Positions 25,402 to 33,913 of a stretch of DNA of 38,778 nucleotides are shown piece by piece. The stretch is from Cyanobacteria bacterium SW_9_44_58 (GTDB taxonomy: Bacteria; Cyanobacteriota; Cyanobacteriia; Cyanobacteriales; Rubidibacteraceae), in assembly GCA_003021905.1 (NCBI GenBank), contig PXPI01000118.1, forward strand, positions 1-38,778. Direction: 5' to 3'. The notes below the pieces were generated by a model. That model did no database searches. It saw only the letters and a program-made list of their open reading frames with translations, and was not told where the DNA came from. The stretch's first letter is position 1. Every line of letters starts with the position of its first letter. A program made the position numbers and the translations under genes.

Positions 25402-25813
25402 CTATCACGTTATCTACGATGGTAACTGCAATCTCTGTGTCTCCCTGGTTCAACAAATGGAAAAACTGGATCAGGGAGCACAGTTTGATTATATTCCCAT
25501 GCAAGATCAACAAACTTTAAATCGCTTTGGCATCAGCGAACAAGACTGTGAAATGGGAATGATTTTAATTGAGACAGCGAATCCAGAAACCCGTTGGCAA
25601 GGGAGTGAGGCGGCTGAAGAAATTGCCCGGCAACTTCCCTTTGCCGAAGGATTAGTTGCTTTATACCGACAACTCCCTGGGTTAAAATTTCTGGGCGATC
25701 AAGCCTACGAACAAGTTCGCGACAACCGCTATCAATGGTTTGGGAAACGAGAACAGACCTATTATTCTCCCTACCCTATTGGCTGTAATGCAGAAAAAAC
25801 GGCAAATTCATAA
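25394..25813 (+). CDS. DCC-family thiol-disulfide oxidoreductase-like protein (DUF393)
   Basis: The 139-residue protein begins HVIYDGNCNLC, the DGxCxxC signature at residues 9-15 (D9, C12, C15), as in the DCC/DUF393 family with a thioredoxin-like fold. The rest of the family pattern is visible (an ARQLPFAEGL segment, then YEQVRDNRYQWFGKRE). It overlaps plsY by 8 bp and is likely cotranscribed. A redox role at or near membranes is inferred from the family and position; no substrate is known. Confidence 0.9.
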   Translation: MSNYHVIYDGNCNLCVSLVQQMEKLDQGAQFDYIPMQDQQTLNRFGISEQDCEMGMILIETANPETRWQGSEAAEEIARQLPFAEGLVALYRQLPGLKFLGDQAYEQVRDNRYQWFGKREQTYYSPYPIGCNAEKTANS

Positions 25814-25869
25814 CAGTTTCCGAGATTATACTTGGTTAACATACTGACGCTTGATGATATTAAGTTCTT

Positions 25870-26778
25870 ATGGTTCATCACTGGCTACCAGCATCTGTTA
25901 ACTATTTATCGGAACCGAATTCGATTCAATTTGCCCAAGCAATCCAGTACCAAGTAATTGAGAGTTCCTTAGAAGCAGAATCGCTCCTCACTGCCTATAC
26001 TTGTCAGGGAAAAGGAGATCCGCCCCTGGTACTCCTTCATGGATTTGACAGTTCCCAATTAGAGTTTCGTTTCTTATTGCCCTATCTGACTCCCTATCGA
26101 GAAACTTGGACGATTGATCTGCTTGGTTTTGGGTTTAGTCCCCATCCTGGCAATCTATCCATCAAGCCCTTGCATATTAAAACAGCTTTGTATGAATTTT
26201 GGAAAACAATGATAGCTCGCCCTATCGTGCTAGTCGGCGCATCAATGGGAGGAGCAGCCGCAATGGATTTTGCCTTGACTTATCCCGATGTCGCGGCAAA
26301 ACTGGTGTTGATTGACAGCACTGGCTACACGAATGCGCCTGATTTTGTCCAATTTCTGATTCCACCGCTGGATCAAATGGGAGTCATGTATCTGCGCTGG
26401 CGAAAACTGGGCGCGATCAAATTCAGTCAACTTTTGGGAGTCAATTCCCATTGGCTGGATTTATTGTATTGTGCCACTTTGCATCAGAAAATGCCGGGAT
26501 GGAAGAAGGGGATTCTGGAATTTAATCAGAGTGGGGGCTATCGTTTTTTACCGTCTTACATTCCAAGGATTCAACTACCGACACTAATTCTGTGGGGGGA
26601 ACAGGATGACATGCTAGGAACCGCAGATGCGCATCAGTTTGCTGAGTCGATTGTTGGCTCTCAATTAGTATGGATTGCAAATGCCGGCCATGCCCCCCAT
26701 ATTGAACAACCGCAAGCAACAGCGGAACACATCGGTTCCTTCCTCTCTTCACCCTCTTATCCGCCAACGAAGTCATGA
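25870..26778 (+). CDS. Alpha/beta-fold hydrolase
   Basis: The 302-residue protein has an N-terminal extension of about 50 residues before the hydrolase core. LVLLHGFDSS marks the oxyanion turn, S125 is in VGASMGGAA, an acid is in WGEQDDML, and the histidine is in NAGHAPHIEQP. It resembles cofactor-free esterases and lipases in the MhpC/BphD style. The substrate is not known. It lies 56 bp after the DCC gene and may belong to that operon. Confidence 0.87.
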   Translation: MVHHWLPASVNYLSEPNSIQFAQAIQYQVIESSLEAESLLTAYTCQGKGDPPLVLLHGFDSSQLEFRFLLPYLTPYRETWTIDLLGFGFSPHPGNLSIKPLHIKTALYEFWKTMIARPIVLVGASMGGAAAMDFALTYPDVAAKLVLIDSTGYTNAPDFVQFLIPPLDQMGVMYLRWRKLGAIKFSQLLGVNSHWLDLLYCATLHQKMPGWKKGILEFNQSGGYRFLPSYIPRIQLPTLILWGEQDDMLGTADAHQFAESIVGSQLVWIANAGHAPHIEQPQATAEHIGSFLSSPSYPPTKS

Positions 26779-26789
26779 TTGGATTACTT

Positions 26790-27140
26790 CTAGTTTTGCT
26801 GATTGGGTTCAAGCAAGCTCACCAGATGGCCGTCTGGAGTCCGCATCGCCGCCACTTTGCCAAATGAAGGTTCACGAATGGGACCTTCTAAGGTGGCACC
26901 TAAAGATTCTAAAGCATTCACGCTTTTTTGGACATCTTCCACCTGAAAGCTGAGAATGGGGGAACTCCCGCCTGTGGCACCGTCTGCAGCATGGAGCGCG
27001 ATGGTGGTTCCATTAGCATCTAACTCAGCCCAGGCAGGGCGGTTTATCTTAAGAGGCAAACCTAAGCCTTCCGAATAAAACTTAGCGGAAGCTTCAACAT
27101 CATTCACCATTAACATTACGTGCTTGAAGGTTGCACTCAT
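26790..27140 (-). CDS. VOC (glyoxalase/bleomycin-resistance) superfamily protein
   Basis: The 116-residue protein is a two-module VOC fold: FKHVMLMVNDVEASAKFY, then ILSFQVEDVQKSVNALE, ending in TPDGHLVSLLE. Likely metal-site residues are a His near the N-terminus and the terminal Glu. It faces the hydrolase gene, with only 11 bp between the stops. Members can act as lyases or sequester toxins; function cannot be assigned further. Confidence 0.88.
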   Translation of the reverse strand: MSATFKHVMLMVNDVEASAKFYSEGLGLPLKINRPAWAELDANGTTIALHAADGATGGSSPILSFQVEDVQKSVNALESLGATLEGPIREPSFGKVAAMRTPDGHLVSLLEPNQQN

Positions 27141-27256
27141 GAACTTTCTCCAGGTTACGAATTACACCAGTGATATCCTAGCGATTATTATTCCTTAATA
27201 TCATGGGGCTTACATAAGTCTCTGTAGGGTGTTCAAGGTTAAGGAAAGATGAATTT

Positions 27257-28075
27257 ATGCAACCAAATCAAACTTTGCAACTGCCAGAACCAATTATGTT
27301 CTCTGAGGAGGGGTCCTTTGCTCAATTCACCTTTTTTAATCGGTTTCCCGCTATTATCCAACAAGCAATTCGTAATAATAACTTTCGGACAGAGGTTGTT
27401 AGCAACTTAGAAAACTTATCACATGAGCTCAATCAAGGAACAATTTGAGAACTCAATGATCAAGGGTCAGATATACCGGCTTGGAATGAACTTTTAAAGC
27501 CTTACCTTGGCAAACGCTGGATTGAGTTGCCTTTTTTCTTGGGTGAGGTTTATTTTTATCGACGGATTGTTGAAGCCATTGGCTATTTTGAATCCTCTCT
27601 AGAAGAACGAGTTGATCCTTATACCGTACCAAAGCAAGACAGTTTACAAAAGGTTTTAGAAGCGGAAAAGCAACCCCTTCATAAGCTGGAAGCCAATGCC
27701 AGAGACACCCTAATCGAATTGCTATATGGTTCATTATGGGGAAATCGAGAAGATCTCAGCCAGTTATTTCATTCGCAGCCCGAATCCGATGAAATGACAA
27801 ACCTGGAAGCACGGCTCAGCAAACTAGATTTAGCAATTTTCAAAGGAGATGCTAACTATCGCCGTCTCGTTGGGGATTTACATTGGAATCATGCGACACC
27901 TTTTGACAGCATTGTTTCCTACTTCCCTTCACCGTTAGTGGCGCTGCGAACCTTGAAATCAGAACTGATGGTGGGATTGCAACCAGGACAAAGAGACAAT
28001 CTGCAAAACCAAGATCCAAATTGGTTAACCAATGCTCGGTGGGGGATTGTTCAATCTTTTTGGATAATTTGCTAA
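27257..28075 (+). pseudogene. DUF89 (ARMT1-type damage-control phosphatase), doubly damaged
   Basis: The frame from ATG 27257 carries the DUF89 start (LPEPIMFSEEGSFAQFTFFN) and a TGA at 27446-27448. It then continues in the same frame with WIELPFFLGEVYFYRRIVEA and LYGSLWGNREDLS, then AIFKGDANYRRLVGD, and ends near WLTNARWGIVQ. DUF89 enzymes dephosphorylate damaged sugar phosphates. The usual middle segment with the metal-binding DNxGxEL motif is missing: the sequence jumps from GNREDLS to FKGDANYRRL within about 35 residues, whereas family members have over 100 between them. It has about 272 codons against roughly 390 usual. Nonsense plus deletion make it a clear pseudogene. Confidence 0.82.
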
Positions 28076-28101
28076 GTGTTGCTTTAATTATGTAAGAATG
28101 G

Positions 28102-28117
28102 GAGCGCGATCGCGCTC
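28102..28117. other. Extended HIP1 palindrome
   Basis: GAGCGCGATCGCGCTC is a 16-bp perfect palindrome centred on HIP1, in the gap between the DUF89 remnant and tRNA-Gly. HIP1 octamers (GCGATCGC) occur more than 20 times in the window, mostly inside genes. This extended intergenic copy could form a hairpin; no T-run follows. Confidence 0.7.
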
Positions 28118-28162
28118 AATATATTTTAATTGCGCAATATACCAAAGGAGAGAAACTTAAAA

Positions 28163-28234
28163 AGCGGGTGATGGGATTCGAACCCACGGCATTCACCTTG
28201 GCAAGGTGACGCTCTACCGCTGAGCTACACCCGC
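28163..28234 (-). tRNA. tRNA-Gly (GCC anticodon)
   Basis: Reading the minus strand, the acceptor GCGGGTG pairs with CACCCGC, the anticodon stem TCACC/GGTGA encloses loop TTGCCAA (anticodon GCC), and the T loop is TTCGAAT. The discriminator is T, as usual for glycine tRNA. CCA is not encoded. Confidence 0.97.
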
Positions 28235-28287
28235 GTGGAAATCAATTACTTTAATAGTATTCCACACGCGATCGCGCTTTGTCAAGT

Positions 28288-28471
28288 GTGACATACTCCC
28301 CAACTAATCCTTCGATGTAGTTGGGGCTTCTCACCAACTCCAGCTTTTGCTTCGGATACTCGATGAGCTTTATTTTACTTCTCCCGGATGCCCCTCGGTC
28401 GAAGGTTTTGCTGAGAATCCTACGACTACAATTTTAATTGTAGTCGTAGGATTCTCAGCCCTCTTGCTAAA
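28288..28471 (-). mobile_element. IS605-derived non-autonomous element, copy 1
   Basis: This element of about 184 bp has no ORF. Its low-coordinate end reads, on the minus strand, GGGGAGTATGTCA, the same right end as the TnpB element at 32253. A 122-bp block (28288-28409) matches 37627-37748 with only two mismatches. The other end holds a 50-bp near-perfect palindrome (28410-28459, two 24-base arms around TT) and the tail GCCCTCTTGCTAAA shared with copy 2. It could be a remnant carrying the TnpB guide-RNA region. It lies 6 bp after the LOG gene stop and may act as its terminator. Confidence 0.85.
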
Positions 28472-28477
28472 GAAAAA

Positions 28478-29551
28478 TTATTTCCGTTCCGGATGAGTAG
28501 CCACAGGCGGCGGCACTGGAATCGAAAATTGATTAATTGTACGAATCAATTTATACAACCGTCCTAAATCTCGTTGGTTAAAATGAAATACCAAACGGGG
28601 AAGCGATTCCGTACCATCGCCATTTTCCTGATGGAGAGGGGGACTTTTCTCAATCTGTCCGCCCACTAAAATATCGCTAAAAGCTTGATTCAACCAGGCT
28701 ACCTGTGCATCCGAGGGTTCCCCATTCAACCGCATGACTAACAAATCGCCCACATACCGGCTAGAGTGGTAAATCCGATAGAAGTTATTGATGGCTTTAC
28801 AAGCTATCTCTAGATTATCGGTGATGGTATAAATACAATCATCATCCGGACTGACCAACCCATCTTTAATCAAATGTCTCTTAATGTAACTATCCCACTC
28901 CTTCCAGTAATTGCCCCCCGGTTTATCAATCAAAACCAGCGGAATGGGAGGTTGTTTTCCCGTTTGACACAAGGTTAAACATTCAAAGGCTTCGTCTTGG
29001 GTGCCATATCCGCCAGGAAAAAGCGCGATCGCGTCGCTTTCTCTCAGGAAAAACAATTTCCGGGTAAAGAAATACTTAAAGCCAATGAGCTTTTCATCAT
29101 TCCGGATATAGGGATTAGCCCCCTGTTCAAAGGGCAATTGAATATTTAAGCCAAAGGAATTGCCCAACCCAGCCCCTTCATTGCCGGCTTCCATAATTCC
29201 GCCTCCAGCACCTGTCATCACCATAAATCCTTGTTGGGCTAGACACTGGGAAAACGCTTTGGCCAAGGCATATTCTTCTGTTTCATAAGAAATTCGAGCT
29301 GAGCCAAAGACGGTAACTTTACGGGTATGACGATAGGGCTGAAAAACGTTAAATCCTTTTTCTAAATCTTGCAGCGTTTTGGTAATAATTTTCCAGTCTG
29401 CTGTAGCAATATCTTCTTGAGCAAGACGAGTTAAAACTTGAACCGCTCGTTGAATCCAACTTCCCTTTTCTGTATTGGGAAGCGTATTCATTAATTCTCT
29501 AAGTTCGTTAGCCAAAGAATCGGGGCTACCTGTTTGCGGGGATACATCCAT
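28478..29551 (-). CDS. LOG-family (Rossmann-fold, lysine-decarboxylase-like) protein
   Basis: The 357-residue protein contains the LOG core: VTVFGSARIS at about 79-88, TGAGGGIMEAGNEGA at 113-127, and the PGGYGTQDE motif at 179-187. LOG enzymes release cytokinin bases or other nucleobases from nucleoside monophosphates; bacterial versions are widely called lysine decarboxylases in error. The extra N-terminal 75 residues and C-terminal 100 residues fit the long cyanobacterial type. The start is ATG 29551. It is convergent with nothing, and an IS605-derived element lies just past the stop. Confidence 0.88.
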   Translation of the reverse strand: MDVSPQTGSPDSLANELRELMNTLPNTEKGSWIQRAVQVLTRLAQEDIATADWKIITKTLQDLEKGFNVFQPYRHTRKVTVFGSARISYETEEYALAKAFSQCLAQQGFMVMTGAGGGIMEAGNEGAGLGNSFGLNIQLPFEQGANPYIRNDEKLIGFKYFFTRKLFFLRESDAIALFPGGYGTQDEAFECLTLCQTGKQPPIPLVLIDKPGGNYWKEWDSYIKRHLIKDGLVSPDDDCIYTITDNLEIACKAINNFYRIYHSSRYVGDLLVMRLNGEPSDAQVAWLNQAFSDILVGGQIEKSPPLHQENGDGTESLPRLVFHFNQRDLGRLYKLIRTINQFSIPVPPPVATHPERK

Positions 29552-29750
29552 ATGTCTATTTTAACTGATGATGTTAGTTCCCATTGCCCTAACGGAACAC
29601 CAGGATTGCAATTCAATTAGGGGAATCTTTGCTGACACAGCCAGTTGAATTCCCCTAAACCATTGAGATGAGTAGATAATTAAGGGATCACCCCATTCAT
29701 AGCGATGATATAAGTTTTTTGATAGTTTGAACTGACGTGGATGCAATGGA

Positions 29751-30074
29751 TTACAGATACTTTTCCAAGGTGTTTGCCAAAGTGGTTTTTGGAACGGCAC
29801 CGACGACCATATCCACGCGTTGACCATCTTTAAATATCATTAAAGTAGGGATACTGCGAATCCCATATTGGCTAGCAACATTCGGATTTTCATCCGTGTT
29901 TACTTTAACCACTTTGACTTGACCTTCATATTGTTCCGAGATTTCATCCACCACTGGCGCCACCATTCGGCAAGGACCGCACCAAGGCGCCCAAAAATCA
30001 ACGAGAACGGTCATATCGCTCTCTAAAACTTCCTGTTGGAAGCTGCTATCAGTGACTTCTGCTGTTGCTACCAT
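29751..30074 (-). CDS. trxA: Thioredoxin
   Basis: This 107-residue thioredoxin has the WCGPC redox centre at residues 31-35, after DFWAP, and the cis-Pro loop [13 protein letters not shown] near residue 75. It reduces Calvin-cycle and other target enzymes with electrons from thioredoxin reductase. Length and motifs match the canonical m-type. AAGGA lies before the ATG. The sRNA Yfr1 sits about 270 bp upstream on the same strand, its usual neighbourhood. Confidence 0.97.
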   Translation of the reverse strand: MVATAEVTDSSFQQEVLESDMTVLVDFWAPWCGPCRMVAPVVDEISEQYEGQVKVVKVNTDENPNVASQYGIRSIPTLMIFKDGQRVDMVVGAVPKTTLANTLEKYL

Positions 30075-30345
30075 AAGTTATATCCTTATCTCAATCTGCT
30101 TTTTTTATCAACTGAGGTTGCACTGCAATCCTCATATGTATCTATTTTATCAGCTATCGCCGCATCCCTAGGACTAACCCTAGTCCTAACAAAGGTGTTT
30201 GAACTTTAACTGCATTTCGAGTCTTTAATATAACAAATTCTGTTTTAATTTCCTGTAAACTGATAAAATTATATGTAAATTTTCACTCCAAAGTTAAATC
30301 GTGTTTTTGAGCATTAGAATTATCCTGTCTGGATTAATTATTGGC

Positions 30346-30378
30346 AAAAAGAAAGCCGCCCGAACGCCGTTCGGACGG
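30346..30378 (-). terminator. Rho-independent terminator of Yfr1
   Basis: A 10-bp stem (30378-30369 with 30365-30356, one G-U pair) with a 3-base loop is followed on the minus strand by CTTTCTTTTT. This is the 3' hairpin of the sRNA. Confidence 0.88.
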
Positions 30379-30418
30379 AGTGTGGTGTGAGGAGTGAACG
30401 GAAACATTGTCTCCGCTA
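30346..30418 (-). ncRNA. yfr1: Yfr1 small RNA
   Basis: On the minus strand a 5' hairpin (CGGAGACAATGTTTCCG) is followed by the unpaired hallmark ACTCCTCACACCACACT. A 3' terminator hairpin, CCGTCCGAAC/GTTCGGGCGG with loop GGC, then leads into CTTTCTTTTT. This order and the CTCCTCACACC motif are the definition of Yfr1, a roughly 55-70 nt sRNA found across cyanobacteria that pairs with porin-type mRNAs in species where it was tested. Location upstream of trxA is also typical. A -10-like TACGAT lies 7 bases before the expected 5' end. The exact ends are estimates. Confidence 0.92.
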
Positions 30419-30587
30419 TTCCTATCGTAAGCCAAGACACGGGGATTTGCCGCCTTAATCCGCAAAATTTGCCAAAATCAATTAATATAGCACAAACTTG
30501 CTTAAAATTGCCAAAACTTAGCATTGGGGGCAATTAAACGCAAACAATTGCGCTTAGAGACAACAATAAGTCTCAATAAGGGGAGTT

Positions 30588-32255
30588 ATGCTGTTCCAGT
30601 TAGAGAAAGCAAAGAGTCGGAAAGGAATCATTATCGCCGCGATCGCGTTTTTCGCCATTACCCTAATTTTAATCCTCCACCGCCACTTTACCTTTTACTC
30701 TTCCTACGACCAAGGCATTTTCAACCAAGTTTTCTGGAATGGCGTTCACGGCAACTTTTTCCAGAGTTCTCTCTCTTCGCAACTGTCCACCAACGTGGTT
30801 CATGATAACGAAGTGCCCACCGTCTATTACCACCGTCTAGGACAGCATTTTACCCCAGCACTGTTGCTTTGGCTGCCCATTTACGCCCTTTTCCCCTATC
30901 CTGCAACGCTTTCTGTCTTACAAGTTCTCTTTGTGACCGCTGCCGGAGTTGTTCTCTATTTTCTAGCCAGAGAATACGTTGACAACACAGTCGCCACTTT
31001 CATCAGCGTTAGCTTTTACAGCGCCAATGCCATCGTTGCCCCTACCCTGGCCAATTTTCACGACATTAGCCAAATTCCGCTATTTGTGTTTACCCTTCTG
31101 TTGGCTATGGAGAAACGATGGTGGTGGTTATTTGTCCTCTTTAGCATCTTCATTTTGGCAGTGAGAGAAGATAGTGGGATTACGCTGTTTGGGGTGGGAG
31201 TGTACATGGTTCTCAGCCGTCGCTTCCCCCGTATCGGTTTAATTGTCTGTACCGTTAGTTTCAGCTATCTTCTCATCCTCACCAACGTCATTATGCCCCT
31301 CTTTTCCGAGGATATTTCGGAACGATTTATGATCGAGCGATTTGGGCAATATGTTGACAACGAGGAAGCCAGTACCTTGGAAGTCATTTGGGCAATGGTC
31401 ACCCAACCCTGGTTATTAGTGATGGAATTAGTCACGCCCGTTGGTCGTACCATTCGCTACTTGCTGGGGCATCTTCTGCCCTTTGCCTTTATTCCCGCAA
31501 TTGCCCCTGGGGCTTGCTTCATTGCCGGGTTTCCGCTGCTGAAACTTTTGTTGGGCAAAGGAATGTCAGTGCTTGCCATTACCATTCGTTATGCCATGGG
31601 CGTCGTTCCCGGTTTATGTTACGGCGCGATTTTATGGTGGGGAGGACAGGGCATTTTACGGTTTAATCAACCGGTAGAAAGTCTCAACCCTCGCCCTTTA
31701 TCTCAAGGCTTTCGTCGTTTTTGGCTGGTTTGTATCGGTTTAACCCTGTTCTTTACGCTGACATCGAATCCCAACCGTACGCTTTATTTTCTCATTCCCG
31801 ATTCCATTGATCCTTGGGTTTATGTCTCTTTACCTACCCAATGGGAACGTTCCGCCAATATGTATCGTTTAATGGATAAAATTCCTGATGAGGCTAGTGT
31901 CGCTGCTACAACCTACATTATTCCTCATTTATCCGGGCGACGGGAAATTATTCGCTTTCCAGCTTTAGAAATCCGAACTGATCAAAGAGAAGTGGAAAAC
32001 GTGGAATATATCATGGCCGATTTATGGCGGTTGCGTCGCTATCAAGTTGCCTTTGATCAAGATTTAGTACGATTGCGTGCCATGACAGACACCATTGAAG
32101 AAATAACCAATCGAGGCGAGTATGGGATTACTGATTTCATTGATGGCGTTATCCTGATGGAGAAAGGGGCAGAGAATAATCCCGAAGCGCTTAATCAGTG
32201 GTTAGATTTCAAGCAAGAAATTATCCCCATTATTAATCGAGACGAACCCATTTGA
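30588..32255 (+). CDS. DUF2079 multi-pass membrane protein
   Basis: The 555-residue protein has about ten membrane segments and the DUF2079 signature FYSSYDQGIFNQVFWNG near residues 36-52, then HRLGQHFTPALLLWLPIYAL. DUF2079 proteins are distant relatives of polyprenyl-linked glycosyltransferases; their reaction is unknown. The ATG follows AAGGGGAG. Its TGA at 32253-32255 is the first three bases of the IS605-type right end (TGACATAC), so the native C-terminus was probably cut or altered by that insertion. The loss appears small given the overall length. Confidence 0.88.
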   Translation: MLFQLEKAKSRKGIIIAAIAFFAITLILILHRHFTFYSSYDQGIFNQVFWNGVHGNFFQSSLSSQLSTNVVHDNEVPTVYYHRLGQHFTPALLLWLPIYALFPYPATLSVLQVLFVTAAGVVLYFLAREYVDNTVATFISVSFYSANAIVAPTLANFHDISQIPLFVFTLLLAMEKRWWWLFVLFSIFILAVREDSGITLFGVGVYMVLSRRFPRIGLIVCTVSFSYLLILTNVIMPLFSEDISERFMIERFGQYVDNEEASTLEVIWAMVTQPWLLVMELVTPVGRTIRYLLGHLLPFAFIPAIAPGACFIAGFPLLKLLLGKGMSVLAITIRYAMGVVPGLCYGAILWWGGQGILRFNQPVESLNPRPLSQGFRRFWLVCIGLTLFFTLTSNPNRTLYFLIPDSIDPWVYVSLPTQWERSANMYRLMDKIPDEASVAATTYIIPHLSGRREIIRFPALEIRTDQREVENVEYIMADLWRLRRYQVAFDQDLVRLRAMTDTIEEITNRGEYGITDFIDGVILMEKGAENNPEALNQWLDFKQEIIPIINRDEPI

Positions 32256-33425
32256 CATACTCCCCTGCCTGAAGGCAAGGGGATTCTCCAGACCTCACGG
32301 ATTCTGGATTATTGGTTCATCGACGCCGCTTGCTGAATCAGGTTTCCCTTCATCAACAGAGGCGGGAGTCTCCCCAGTCTTTCCCTCTTTCGAGGCAGTT
32401 TCCCAATGCCCACTGCTACGACTGCTTTTCCCCAAACCTGGCCATCGTAGTCAACAAAATCTGTGAATTGACTGCAAGCCGCATCAGAAATGGATTTAGC
32501 GAGATTGTGATTTCTAATTAAATTGGAAACGCTTAAATCTTCATACGCCACGACATCGTTAGATGCCACTAACGCCTGAGCTTGTTGAATTGCCCAGTCT
32601 CTACGCTGGCGCCCGACTTTAAGGTGCTGTTTCCCCAGTTGCTGACACGCTTTATAGTAGTTCGCTCCCTTGCGGTATTTTTTGCTGAGACGGCGCTGCA
32701 ACTTTTTCAGTCTATACTCAGACTTGAGGATAGGTGACTTGGTTATCGTTCTGGTCTTTAATGAAATACTTCAAACCCAAATCGATTCCAATTACTTGTC
32801 CGGTATAGGTTCCTTCCTCGCAGCGATCAGCATCTAGGCAGAATTGAGCATAATACCCATCAGCACGGCGAATCACTCTTACTCGGTTAATCTTGCTCCT
32901 GAGAATCTCCTCTCTTGCTTGACCGTTGCAAAATACAGAGAATGTCCCTGCCTTAAAGCCATCGGTGAAGGTGATCTGATAGCCATTTTCTGATAGTTTC
33001 CAACCGCTTGTTTTGTATTCCACTGAACGGTTACGTTTTTTGAACTTGGGATAGCCAACAGGTCTGGTTCCTTCTCGGCAGTTGTTATAAAAACGATTGA
33101 CCGCTTGCTAGGCACGGTCAGCGTGGGCTTGTCTTGCCATGCTGTTAAGTTTTTTCGCGAAATCAAATTCCCTTGCCAAACTCTTACACAGGGCTTGCAT
33201 TTTCGCCCTAGTGCATTTTTCGGTATCCATCCACAACCGCAAGCATTTGTTCCTGATGAATTGTCCGGTACGGATGGCTTCATCAAGTGCTCGGTATTGC
33301 TCAGGTACGCCGTATTTGAGTTTGGCTTCTCTAACTAGCATGACTTTAACTACTTAAACCTGACGATAGTTTACCATAAAATTAGTCAGGTAAAGTCCTC
33401 CTGAAAGATAGCGGAGCTTTAGTGA
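32253..33425 (-). mobile_element. IS605/IS1341-type element with decayed tnpB
   Basis: On the minus strand the element begins near 33420 with subterminal hairpins (CTCCGCTATCTTTCAGGAG near 33397-33415, then a CCTGACTAA-type stem near 33360-33393). It carries a broken tnpB and ends with a hairpin (CCTTGCCTTCAGGCAGGGG) and GAGTATGTCA at 32253. IS605-type elements use such hairpin ends and no terminal repeats. No tnpA is present, as in IS1341-type elements. The right end is shared with the small elements at 28288 and 37627. The left boundary is approximate. Confidence 0.85.
32309..33341 (-). pseudogene. tnpB: tnpB (RNA-guided nuclease family), inactivated
   Basis: From 33341 the frame gives a basic N-terminal domain (QYRALDEAIRTGQFIRNKC), stops at TAG 33108-33110, and continues in the same frame to the RuvC-I motif GIDLGLKYF. 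A stop and frame change follow near 32718, then QRRLSKKYRKG and the RuvC-II glutamate in VAYEDLSVSN. After GKAVVAV the expected zinc finger (two CxxC pairs) and the RuvC-III Asp are missing; the sequence moves directly into C-terminal tail DNA. TnpB cleaves DNA guided by an RNA from the element's 3' end. One nonsense, one frameshift and one deletion make this copy dead. Confidence 0.9.
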
Positions 33426-33523
33426 GCAGCTTTCAACCCAAAGACAAGCGGTAAATTAAACAAGGATTGAGCAATTCATTTTAATTATCTCAATTGTATG
33501 CATCATCAACATAGGAGTTAAAA

Positions 33524-33802
33524 ATGGCAAAAGGATTTGATAGCAACAGTAATAAGAAACATATTCCCACCACAGAAAACCGGGAAGCCGAAGACCAGCT
33601 TAGTAAAGCGAGCGCCAGAATCACTTTAGAAATTGCCCAAGCCATTGAAGATGGCAAAATTGCAGAAGAGAAAGCCCAATCTCTGATTGTTAATGGTCAG
33701 TATCATGAATTATATGACCTTGTCGGTCTTCATGAGAGAGAAGAGTTGGAAGATTTTGAAAAAGTTATGGAAACTATTAAACGATATGGCCTTCGATGGT
33801 AA
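33524..33802 (+). CDS. Small hydrophilic protein of unknown function, 92 residues
   Basis: The protein is charged and mainly helical. It has a polar N-terminus (KGFDSNSNKKHIPTTENRE), then helices ITLEIAQAIEDGKIAEEKAQ and EREELEDFEKVMETI. There is no membrane segment or recognised domain. AGGAGT lies just before the ATG, and a hairpin terminator follows, so it is a complete transcription unit. I do not recognise a family. Confidence 0.72.
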   Translation: MAKGFDSNSNKKHIPTTENREAEDQLSKASARITLEIAQAIEDGKIAEEKAQSLIVNGQYHELYDLVGLHEREELEDFEKVMETIKRYGLRW

Positions 33803-33857
33803 ATAGAAGTTACTAGATTTGTAGGAACAATTGCAATAGAAACTGGGGTTGAAAAAT

Positions 33858-33889
33858 AAAAACCGCCCCACTATCAGAGGCGATTTTTT
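33858..33889. terminator. Terminator hairpin between the small ORF and pgi (convergent)
   Basis: CGCC (33864-33867) pairs with GGCG (33879-33882), extended by AAA/TTT across one mismatch, and is followed by a run of six to seven T. On the opposite strand an A-rich stretch gives a U-rich tail too, so it may act in both directions. Confidence 0.7.
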
Positions 33890-33913
33890 AGTTGAACAAC
33901 TCATGAAACATTA

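Noticed and set aside
29561-29827. Minus-strand 88-codon frame overlapping trxA
   Set aside because: It overlaps the thioredoxin 3' end in another frame and resembles no protein.
30294-30533. Minus-strand 79-codon frame over the Yfr1 region
   Set aside because: It covers the sRNA hairpins; codon content follows RNA structure, and no ribosome site is seen.
30524-31666. Alternative plus-strand frames within DUF2079
   Set aside because: Shadows of the 555-residue membrane protein.
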